A stretch of DNA of 64,000 nucleotides from Euptelea pleiosperma (Eukaryota > Streptophyta > Magnoliopsida > Ranunculales > Eupteleaceae): positions 13,450,501-13,514,500 of the forward strand of contig CM068552.1 of assembly GCA_035048495.1 (NCBI GenBank), read 5' to 3'. Positions 32,601 to 44,600 of this stretch are shown piece by piece. Below the pieces are notes generated by a model, which saw nothing but the letters and a program-made list of their open reading frames with translations, searched no databases and had not been told where the DNA came from. The translations under genes and the position numbers were made by a program. Each line of letters starts with the position of its first letter. Positions within the stretch are counted from its first letter, which is position 1.

Positions 32601-35600
32601 GTATTTGCAGACTTGGATAAGGAAGCCCAAGGAGACCATGCCCGGCTAGTTTGCTGTTTGCTACGATTCCCAATGATAATAAAGAGAAGTAGCTTGAACT
32701 CACTATTTTATCATCATCTTATCCCAAATATTTGTAGTGGACAACCTGAATCTTATTTTAGCATTCAACTCTAATTAAAGCCATATCTTCTGCCAAAGGC
32801 ATGGGTCTTCAAATCTTTTCTTATGACCTCAATCAAAGTCGTTTTCGGCTTTCCTCTCCCCCCTTTAGAGCATCCAATTTGCAACAGTGTTCCTTCTCAC
32901 GATGCCATTGTTGCTCTTCGTTGTACATGCCCAAACCATCTTTTAATCGACTCTCCCTTATTTTATCTCCTTTTGGGGCTAGTCTTAGATTTCCTCAAAT
33001 AAGCTCATTTCTGATTTTATCTTTCCTAGTCTTTCCACCCATCCATCTCAACATCCTTATCTCTACTACAACCATTCTATGAACATGTCGTTTCTTGATT
33101 GCCCAACATTCAATTCTTTTCCAGCTGGGCTAGCTAAAAGTCTAGAGAAGATGAGAGATTTTTTATGGCAAGGCAAGGAGGATACACATTCTTTTCATCC
33201 GGTGGAGTGGGAACGAATACGTAAGAAGAAAGAGGCAGGAGGTCTGGGCTTTCGACACTTGAGAGATGAATTCAGCCCTTCTTGGGAAATGGTTGTGGAG
33301 GTTAGGGGAGGAGGTAGATAGCTTGTGGAGGAAAGTGATTGTTAGCAAGCAAGGGGATAGGCTATATGGGAGTGATGTTAGAGCATCTCCAACCCTACCC
33401 TAAACACTTAAAGTAGGGTAGAAAAGTCTCTCCCTTACCTAAAATTTTAGAAGCTCTCCAATGGTCCACCCTTCCCCTAAAATAGGGTGGACTTTAGGGT
33501 AGGGTTGGAGATGTTCGTAGTCCCTTGCTAGCCTCCTATGGTACGGGTTTGCGGAAGGGCATCATGATGGTTGACAGCCTACCTAGCTTCGATGGTTGAC
33601 CTACCTAGCATGAACCAAACTACTTTTCTAATATCATTGTTTCTTATCTTAATCTTTTCTCCATTACTCTCCCATAATTTCATAGCGCGGCTCAATCTTT
33701 TTTGAACTCACTAAGTACAAAAATCAGGTTGCAGTTAATTGGAAGTTACAATAAACTTAGTAACTATACTTGGAACACAGAAAGCATGCCAATTGATAAA
33801 TAATAAAAACAATGTTTGGCAAATACATATATGGTTGGTAGAATGATTGATTTTATAATTATGTAATACGATGAACATCTTTTTCCGATAAACTACTATT
33901 GACAATTTGACATTTTTGCATAAATAATTGTAGATGCTGCTTCCCTACATGGACATACAAGTACGGCCAAATAAGTTGCAGCTTTGTTGCCAACATGAGT
34001 GCCAAGCTATTGTTGTCCTGCTCATATAACCAAGCACTCATCTATTGCAGTACCTTTGCATACAACCACTGGTTTACACTGGGGGCGCCTCATTAAGAGG
34101 CCAACACTCAAGACGCCTTAGCCAACAACACCCTTAACTATGGCCAACATCCATCGTCATAGACAGGATGCCACGATCAATGTTCATTACCAACACCAAT
34201 CTTCACAACCATGCAAGTTTCCTAAGCAAAGGATTCATATCGAGAGATGAAGGTTTAGCCGCCATGAGAAGATGAAGGACCGCGAACTAGAGGGGTTGAG
34301 GGCTTGGCCGCAGCCTACCTGCCCAAGATATTGGCTCCTCTTTTGGTACAAGACCCATCCTCTCCAAAGGACAAGTAACCAATGAATCTCATGACACAAC
34401 AAGAGCGCTATTGTGTCATCATGACTCGCCAAGGCATCCCTAGTAACTTAACAGCCCAAGGAAAGAGAGAGAGAGACCATTTGTCACTACCTTGGTATCG
34501 TAGAAGGTGACAGCGCGTTGAGCCCCGCACTCACCAACCTTCTGATGTGACCTAAGATGGCTAATAAGTTTTTCTATAACCTAAAAGCTGCCTAGATGCT
34601 ACCTCGAAATTGTCGCCTAATCATTCAGCCACCTTTTTTTACATCATCTTTTGGAGATTACCTCAATTGTAAATACTCCATCAATTGAAGCAATAGACTC
34701 TCCCTCTCCATCAATTGAAGCAATCTCATCTCCCTTCTCCCACACACCTCTCTAACTAACTACGCGAACTTCTCTTCTCACCCACCTGCAAGCCTCCTCT
34801 TCTCCCTCCAGAATACTCAATGACGATCAATTTTGGAGGTTCACTGCAATCACCCCCTCCACAACCGTTTTGGGCTTCGATCTTGTACTCATATGCGTAC
34901 GATGTGATTAGATGTAGATGGCTTTGTCATAAACGTACCATTTCCCGCTTGTACCGTTACTTATAGTTCCTTGTACGCATGGCAATAACACACGGTGTTT
35001 GCGTACTTCAAGCCTTATACAGAAATAATGTCGATGGTAGATAATGGCTGAAATCGTCGATCACCTTTGACTATCCCAACAGGAGACGAGAAGGCTTGGA
35101 AGGGGCTCAGAAGAGTCCCTAGATGAGAGAAAGAACGATAAAGGGTTGCTCCAATATCTGAAAAAGGAAAGTCTCTTGCTTCAAATGATGAAGCATGGGG
35201 CATTTATAAGGAAAATATCTCATGGTAGGTGGGAATGAACTCATGAGATAAGGTCATCTCCAAAAGTAAGCCTAAAAAAATGGTTAAATGTTAAATGAGA
35301 GCGTAGGACTAGCCAGTTTTTATAGTATGGAGAAAAGTCTTAGTCATCAATGTCCAATCAAAGGGTTCAACCCACCATAACCTTCAATGGTACCAAGGTA
35401 GAAATGGATGAGATTCTCTCTTTTTCTCATGATGCTATGTAAATCAAGGCACCAAGGAAGGGCACCCTTGTGACATCATTAGATCCATTGGTTGCTCGTA
35501 CTTTGGCAATAATGGGTCTTTCTCTCCCTTTTGCCAAAAGAAGAGCCTATTCACTAGACAAGTAAATTGTGGTCGAGTTCCCCTACTTTGGGGGCCCTTA

Positions 35601-38600
35601 ATCTTTTAATGGCCGCCAAACCTTGGACCCTCCATACAAACCCCAATACCAGCATTGTGTTGGCCATAAAAGCAGCCACAAAAAGGTGTTGCAGAATTCA
35701 GTTGCTTGAAGACTGATTCGATTTATTACAACTCGTAATAAAGCTTACAAAATCCAGCATTACCAACATATATTAACAATAATTATTATCATATCACCAA
35801 AATAATAGAGATATGGAAAGCGGCAAGAAGACAATAGAGTGTACGGGCCAATATAAGGCCCAAACGACAAGATCAAATAGATATATTTGTCAAGTCCAAT
35901 GCCTGCCATGCAACATCAAATTCATTTTGAATATGAAAATAGCTAGATAAGAATGCATCAAAATATCGCAGTGTGACTGATTCCCCAAAAAGGATCTTTA
36001 TGAAGATTGATCCATATAAAAGAAATGAGATATTTCCTTCAACCCGTAAAAGAAAGCATGCTATAAATGGTCTACCCTAGCATAAATTTATTGCCCAATC
36101 CAAAAGGCATCAACTACTACTACCAAGATCTATCTCCCTGACATAACACACACTAGCAGGCATCATGAAGGTAACCCCATCCCCAACACCCCATATCTGA
36201 TGTAATACGGTAAGGAGCAACATAAAATGGTAATACCCAAAGAGCATCATATCACATGCACCATTATGAAAAAGGCATAAGAATATTTCACTATTTATGG
36301 TAATTTACATTTTTACTATTTATAATAAAAACTTGCTTTTACAATTTAGTAAATTGAGTACTATTTTTAGTAAATCGTTTTACTATATTTCGATAAGTGC
36401 AAGAGGTTCTCGAAGTTAGTTTAAGGAATTTTAGTCATTTTAATTAGTCTAAGACAGTAATTATTTTCATTAGTTGGTTTGTAGTAGAATTCTTATTTAA
36501 AAAGAGAATGTAATTAGAAAAAGGAAAGTCTTAAGAGTCAAGTTAAGCCTTTTAAGAGAGTTTCTAATTTCTATTTTAAGGTAAAACTATGAAAGAATAA
36601 GATTGTTGTTCTTCAAAAATATATAAATATCCATGTACTGCAATTTTTAAGAGTTTAATGATATGTATTTGAAGTTATTTTGGTTTTTATTGAACTTGCT
36701 GAGTAAAAAATGACACACTGCTTTTCAATATAAGTTATGTTTGAAAAAATATTAGTTGAGTGATATGTTTTCCAAGCAGGACCAAGGATTGGAATCAACA
36801 CCAATCTTTGGTTTTCTATTGAATGGAATCATGATTCAGGACACAACAACTTCCCTTTCCTCGTATCTTTACTCTTTTCTTATTTTTTCAACCCCTTATT
36901 TTTATACCTTTGAAATCCCAATTCCAACTTTTTTTGAACCATAGAATGAAACTTTAAGTTGTTGAAATCAGTCTAAAAACCCTAATTTCTTTTCCCTTTA
37001 TTTAAATCCCTAAAATCCATTTGAAACAACATAATCCTTGCTCCCTAAAGTTCTGACCAACACCTTATTTGAGGTATGGTCCCATCTTTTTAGGACTTCA
37101 AAACCCATTTAATCCCTATCCCAAATTGTTCCCTAATCTAAAACCTCATCATAGAAGTCCTACGATTTGCTAAAAGAGAAAAATACCTTATTGGACTGTA
37201 ATTAGTTCTAAAACCAAGGCTTCAACATTATTCTATCCTGCATCACTTTTTAGTATCAGAGCACGTTCTGATCCTCACAAGGATATTGGGCTCCGTTGAG
37301 TGGTTTCATCGTATTCTATTTTAGAGAAAAAATTTCATAAGGCGTTTATTATATAATCACTCTAATGGATGGATGTCACGTACTTTTAGGCCAACCATGG
37401 ATCAAAACACGTGGAGCAATCTATGATCGTGTGAGTCATTTCTATAAGCTCCAAAGGAATGGACGTAACTTTTGCTTACGGGAAAAGATGCCAAAACCTA
37501 CTCCTAACGATGATCTAGTTAAACAAGGAGTTTGAAAATTTTGAATTAAACTCTACTAAACAAGATGAAGAGCGTAAAGAGGTGGTGATGGAATACAATC
37601 CTCTACAAGAAACACATGCCAACATTCCAGTGTTTGTTCCTATCATGGTTCGAAGTTTCGGCCGAAACCGAAACCCTTCGTCCGTTTCGTTTCAGTTTCG
37701 CTAAAGGAGGAAACTACATACGTTGCAGTTGGTTTTGTCCGAAACCGTACGATACTTCATCTTACGTGTAAATTTGCACTAACATTTCGTTTCGATTTCA
37801 CGAAGTTTCGTCCGAAATCGAACGATACTTCCAATACGTTTCAGTATCGCCCATGAACCATGCCGAAACTATACCATGTACTTTGAACCATAGTTCCTAT
37901 CAATGCTCCAATTGCAAAAGAGACAACTGGCGAGATTCAATTGTTGATCTCCAGCAATCTATAAATACCCATGTACTACAATACTTCTGAGAGTTAAATG
38001 ATATGCTTTCGAAGTTATTTTGGATGTCATGGACGCTGTTGTGTGAGTGATTCCTTGCTTGGGTGGTGTTGATTCCATTCAACAGAAGACTAGAGATTGG
38101 TGATGATTCTAATCCTTGTTCCTCCTTAGAGATGAGATTTACCTCATATCACCCCTTCCCTTTTCCTCTCAATCTTTATTCTTTTTGTTTCTTTTTAGTT
38201 TCAGCCCCTTATTTTAATACCTTAGAAGCCCTAATTTCCGCCTTTACTTTTAATCCTATAATTAACCTTTAAGTTGTTGAAATCAATCCAAAAACCCTAA
38301 TTTCTTTTCCCTTTATTTAAAGCCATATACTCCATTTGACCCAACATAAACCCGGCTACCCAAAATTTCGACCAACACCTTATTTGAAGTCTGGTTCCAT
38401 CCTTTTAGGACTTCCAGAGCTATCTAAACCCTGTTCCAAACTGGTCCCTAACCCAAATTCTCATCATAGAAATCCTAAAATTCGTACAAAAGGAAAAATA
38501 TCCAATTGGACTGTTATCAGTTAGAAAATTCAAAGCTTTTGCATTACTCTATCTTGCATCACATGTTCACCCCTTTACAAACATTAAATTTGATATCAAG

Positions 38601-41600
38601 ATAGTCATAACTCATAAGAATAAAGACTCCTAGAAATCCCATTCCCATAATAGAACCTTGACAACCAACCCAATTGGAGGAAAGATGCTTTGTTGCCACA
38701 CCATTGAAACACCTTGGTAAAATGACTTGGCATAATTTGTTTCTATAGAACAATATTGGGGAAACATCATCCAAATTTATTGATAAAAAAGGAAAAAAAA
38801 TCAATCAATTTTAGAAGCATGAAATCCGAAGGAGAAAACGCTAAAATATTTGTGGGAAATTATAGATAGCATACAGCAAACTCTGACAATTTACCATCCT
38901 CGTACCCGAACACATGCACAACTGCCTTAGAGATCCCTTTTGCTAAAAACCAAGTTGACTAAACCATTCAAGGGTGGATAGGAAAAATAAGAAAAACATT
39001 CCACAAAAACTCAACAAAATCAATGATTATTATCTAGGTGGGACCCTTCTTATGGTGGGTCACTCCACCCGGTGCATGCGGCATATGTGCAAGTCTTGTG
39101 ACTGCATGTCTTTCTGGTCTACCCAAAAGGATCGACAGAAATTCTCTTAATTATTTCCACAGTATATAAGAGGATGGTTTATACAAAAGATTGTTACGGA
39201 AATTTCCTACACTTCATCATCTACGCCTTATCCTAAATATTTAGGGTCGGCAACATGAATCCTATTTTGCCATTTAACTCTTTTTAGTGCTACATCTTAT
39301 TTCAAGGCATGTCTTCAAATCTTCTTACGACATCAATCCACTTCATTTTCAGCCTTCTTCTCTCCCTTTTAAAACCTTCAACTTGCACAAAGGCATTCAT
39401 TTTCACTGGTGCCATTATTGGTCTTTGTTTTACATGCCTAAGCCTACCCTTATTCTATCTCCTATTGAGGATACTAGAATGTGCTTGTTTCTGATATTGT
39501 CTTCCCCAATCTTTCCACTCGTCCACCTCGACATCATCATCTCAGCTACTCATTCTACCAACATGTTGTTTCTTGATTGCCCAATGTTCAGCTCCATACA
39601 ACATAGTTGAACTTACTACTACCTTGTAAAAAATTTCCTTTAGTTGGATTGGTAAACATCAATCACATAATACTCCAGAAGGACATCTCCACTTTAACCA
39701 CCCAACAATGATTCTATGGGTCGCATCCTCACCAATCTCTCCCTCTTTGTAGATAATCGAACTAATTTCTTGCCAATCAATCTTCAGTCTCTCACCCATA
39801 TAATTGTTCATACTAAAGTTGCACAATTTGTATTCTCTCTTGGTCCTCATCTTAAAACCCTTGGTTTCTAAAGTATCCCTCCATAGTTCTCATTTTGCTC
39901 TCTCTAATCTCATCAACCAATACTACATCTAGAAATAACCTTGAACAAGGGACCTTAACCAATTCACAACTAGTACAAAAAGGTCCATACTTATGGTCGA
40001 TCCATAATGCAAACCCGTTGTAACTAGAAACTCACTTGTCTGACCACCAACATGCATGTCCTTAATAATGTCAATATTATCGCTCGAGACTTCCTTTTTT
40101 CCTAATACGCACCCAATTAAAACTCTAGGAACTCTATCATATGCATTTTCTAAGTCAATAAAAACCATACATATATACTTCTTTTTTTCTCAAAACTTTT
40201 CCATTAATTGTCTGAATAAGAAGATAACCTCGATGGTTGACCTCCTTGGCACGAAACCAAATTAGTTTTCTATATCGTTTCCTTTCTTTTCATAATTTTA
40301 AAGTGTAGCTCATAAGTTTTATTTCAAAGAAGTGTTATTTTGCACATATCCCTTATTCTTATAAATAGATACAATAGTACTTCACTCATTTGGCATTTTC
40401 TTAGTTCCTAAAATCTTGTTAGCAGCTTGGTTAACCAACATAATCCTATTTCAACCATGCGCTTTCAGACCTCTGTTAGAATACCATATACGCCTGAAGC
40501 TTTTTCTTATCTTCACTTTCGCCAAAGGCCCAAAGCTTCTTTCACTTTTGTAACCTTCTCCTACAAAGTTTTATATGCCCTGTAGTGTCTCCTAGTTTAA
40601 AGCTCCTTATGTAGTTTTCATTTAACAATTTCTAAAATTCACCCCTCTAACTTACCTAGGCTCCCCAATTTCACTCTTAGAGCAACTCCAACCGGTCTCT
40701 ATATCTTCAAATTAGATGATTTGCAAAATACAACTCCAACTGGTCTCTATATCCAACACAAAATTTGAAGTTGGCCTCTATATCCCTATTCTTGACATCA
40801 AATATAAAGATTTCTATTCTTGACTTCAAATATAGAGATTTTACTTTTCACTCTATGAATTTTCATTTTCCTTCCATTTAACTTTCTTTAAATACCGTTA
40901 TTGTCCTTATAAATTTGAAACTCACCTTTTTAAATACCTTTTAAGAGCATCTCCAACCAGCTTCTTCAAATTTCAGCTTCAAAAAAGCATCTTCAAATTT
41001 GAAGATAGAGGCGCCCATCTAAAAAGTGAACTCCAATCAGCCCCCCTTAAAAAAAGCTTCTTCTTCAAAAAGGTAGAAGGAAAAAGACTTAAACGGTATT
41101 TAAAAAAAGGTGGGTTTCAAATTTGTAAGGACGGCAATATTTAAAAAAAGTTGAATGAAAGGAAAATGACAAAAATGAAATTCATAGAGTGAAAAGTAGA
41201 ATCCTTATATTTTGAAGTCAAGAATAGAAATCTCTATATTTGATGTCAAGAATATAGACATAGAGGCCAGCTTCAAATTTGGTGTTGGATATAGAGACCA
41301 AATGGAGTTGGATTTTGCAAAAGCATCATCAAATTAGAAGATATAGAGACCGGTTGGAGTTGCCCTAAGTCCTTTTCCTTCCACCTTTTCGAAGAGATAC
41401 TTTTTTGAAGGGGGCCGATTGGAGCTCAACACTTTTTAGAGGGCACCTCTATCTTCAAATCTGAAGAAGATGCTTTTTTGAATCTGAAATTTGAAGAAGC
41501 TAGTTGGAGATGCACTTGGTGCATCAACTTAATCTATGTTTATAGTTTTTCTCTTATTTTTGCAAGTTTTTAAACATTTTTCCGACCATCTTGTTCCCAA

Positions 41601-44600
41601 CCTATTATGTAAGTCATCACACGCCTTATGTTTTGCTCACTACTTTCTTTGCTTCTTTTTTAACACTTCTATATTTTTCGAAGTTTTCCCTGTTTCTTGT
41701 TGTCAAGTCATGTAAAATGACCTTTTCTCTCTAAGCATCGTCTATACCTCCTCGCTCCACCACCAAGCTTCTTCTTATAAGTGACTTCTCCTTTTAGATT
41801 CTCTAAGAACTTTTTTGCCACTCTTTTAATGCAACTAGTCTTCTCATCCCACATCATTGTAGTTTGTGTCTAAATTCCATTTTCCATTTCCCTCTTCTAT
41901 TGATTTATTTTTAAAGCTCACATTGCTTTATCTCTTTTTAGGTTCCACCACCTAATTTTTGGGCACCTTTTATATTCAATCCTTCTCTTCATCTCTTAAT
42001 GCAAAGATCTATAAGTAATAGCCTATGTTGCCTAGTTAAACTCTCTCCTAGATGAACTTACAATATTTGCATTTCACACGATCTCTCCTTATCTAACCTA
42101 CTCAATCCACTCTTGAATGTCACGAGATATTCATTGCTCTTAAAGTACGTATTTACCAGTATCAAGCCATATACCATGGCATATTCAAGGATCGTAACCC
42201 CATCTCATTTTTATCCAACCCTTATCTTCCATGCATTCTCTCATATTTTCTACTATCTTTCTTTACATGCCCATTGAGGTCCCCTCTTATAATTTTTTTG
42301 TTTGATAATTGTAGAATTATAAAAGGCAAGAAAAAGCATTCTTGGTGTAGTTTCCCTCTTATAAATTTCCTATAGTTATAATTACAATTATTTGTAGGAC
42401 AAATTGTATTGAATGTAAATAAATTTAGCAATGTCAACACGTCTCACACTTTGCTCAAAACAAGTACATGGTGGGTTGACATCTTATGCATTATCCTAGG
42501 AGCAAAAACTAGATTCCCTACGCTATTCAAAGTTTCCACTCACTAGTGTTCGCTCATCTTTCCTCCTTATTTTCCAAACATGTAAAGTGGCATCTTTTGT
42601 GATTTCAATTTTCTTCCACTTTTTATATTATTTTCTTTTTTTATTTATTTTGACACCTTCAATCAATCTCTTTGGTCATAAAACACCATACCTTCAATAT
42701 TGGCATTGGTATAGTTGTCCTTTCCTTAGTTAAACATCTAATAACCACTTGTGGAAGTCAGAGTTGCTAGCCATCAATTATGAAACCCAACTCCTCGCAC
42801 CACAAAGATATCGTAAATGCTTCCAAGTATTCACGCCGAGAGCCTGTAAGAAAAAATCCAAAGGGACTCTCTGATGCTTAAGTGAGTGCTTGGATTTATA
42901 TTGAGCCATAAATGCAAATGAACGAATACCTAACTAATCAAGAAATGAGGCATTTATAATGTTACATGAATAATAGCAAGCTGACACAGTCTATTACTTG
43001 TCGAATTGCATGAAATGCGTTTTGAAAAATGTCGCCATTCTCTCGGACTTTGCCTCTTTAAGCTGATGGGTGTTCCTTCATGCAGTAAATATGTGAGCTG
43101 CCAAATGTCTTATATGGCTTGCTGAGTGATCACCCTAAACTACCTTCATCACATCATCCTTGTTATACTCTGTCGGTAAATTCCTTATACGCCTCGGTCG
43201 AAATAGTATCTTGGTTAGAATGACCATTGGATGTCTCTGAGGTGTTTTGGAACTTATCCAAGATTGTTATTATCCGAGGAATTTGTCTTGATGAGTATTA
43301 CTTTGCTATTTCTTATATGACACTAATAAAAGATGATAGCCTCAATGCTCTCGACTTAGAACCATTCTTAATATGCTCGAGATAGGTTGCTTGAGTTGCC
43401 CTTGGATAGTAATCTCTCAGCCATTATATTTACTAATGCTATAATAGTTATTCTAGTTGAACGCAGATGACCGATAAAGACGCAGGACGAGAGAACCGCC
43501 CTACAATTTGAAAAAGGACCTTCGGCTTCGCACTGAATTAGCTTGGTTTCGCACCAAGATAGAGTGATTCCGCACCACTAGAGAGTTCCTCAAAGAGAAA
43601 AATCATTATGAAAATTCATTAATCAAGGCATTCCTGATATCAAAGCTTACAACCCTATTTATAAAACCATCTAACCTGACTTTCATAATTCTAATCAAAC
43701 TTAAAATAAGAAATCTCTAATTCATGTCAACTACTGCAATCAATAATAAAAGCCCAATTGGGAACAAAATCTAACTTTAATTGGAAAAATCCAAATTAAA
43801 CTAAAAAATAAATCCGAGCAAATCTTCATGAGGTCCACTTGCTTGACCGGGCAATGAGTCAGTGTAACACTGACCATTATAGTAGAATGCTCCCACATCA
43901 AACCCTCCTGGTTGGAAAGAATTTGACCTCAAATTCTGCAAATAATCCACTTAATAATGTGCTCCCAATCATCCAGATCAAACGGGCTTCAATGGATAAA
44001 ATTGGATAATTTGCCAGCAATGACTTGTAAACACTCTTCAAACTGTACCCTGTAACTTAATAAAATAAAACATTTTTTTTGCAAGGTCAAGGATCAACTC
44101 AACCAGGTTAGATCATGGATCGAGTGAGTAGGTCGAGTATATGGATCGGGTTGTGGACTAAGTATATGGATCGAGTTGTTGACTCACTTAAGGTTGGGCC
44201 ATAAGTGACATGTCCACTAAGAAAAGAAAATGTTGGGCTTTAATATGTGGACTTGGGGTAAAATAAGACCTCTTAAGTGTACGTTGGCGGAGGGGTTGGT
44301 GGCTATTTAATGGGCTCAAGTGTGAATGGACCATTAAATGGGTGATGGGCTGGATTTAAGCCCATTAGACAAAACATAAAGGCCCAATATCATGTAGGGA
44401 GTCATCTCCCTCTTTGAGAAGGACATGGCTTTTGGGTTTAGAAACCCTAATGGGAGTAGCGGCGACAATGCCGACAACAACAAAGATGACGGCGGTGATG
44501 GTAGCGTCATGGCTACCGACAATGGCGATGACAATGGGTAGCGGCATAGCGGAGGCAAGTGCGCCTTCATCTTCCTCCCCTCCTCCATCTTCTTTTTCTT

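Larger units (their letters stand above)
32710..33720 (-). mobile_element. RTE-type non-LTR retrotransposon, 3' fragments
   Basis: 32,710-33,114 matches, in the same order and orientation, the 3' part of the RTE copy at 39.2-39.6 kb (both share CATGGGTCTTCAAATC/CATGTCTTCAAATCTTC, TGTTTCTTGATTGCCCAA). Its minus-strand 3' end carries the AAATATTTGGGATAAG motif. A second piece at about 33,570-33,720 (TCGATGGTTGACCTACC) matches the copy near 40,230. The part between was replaced by an L1 fragment and a MITE. Confidence 0.7.

Noticed and set aside
34190..36290. Possible LTR fragments inside the large intron
   Set aside because: The style (leader-like phrases, GAGAG runs) is suggestive, but I found no paired repeat, primer site or coding motif.
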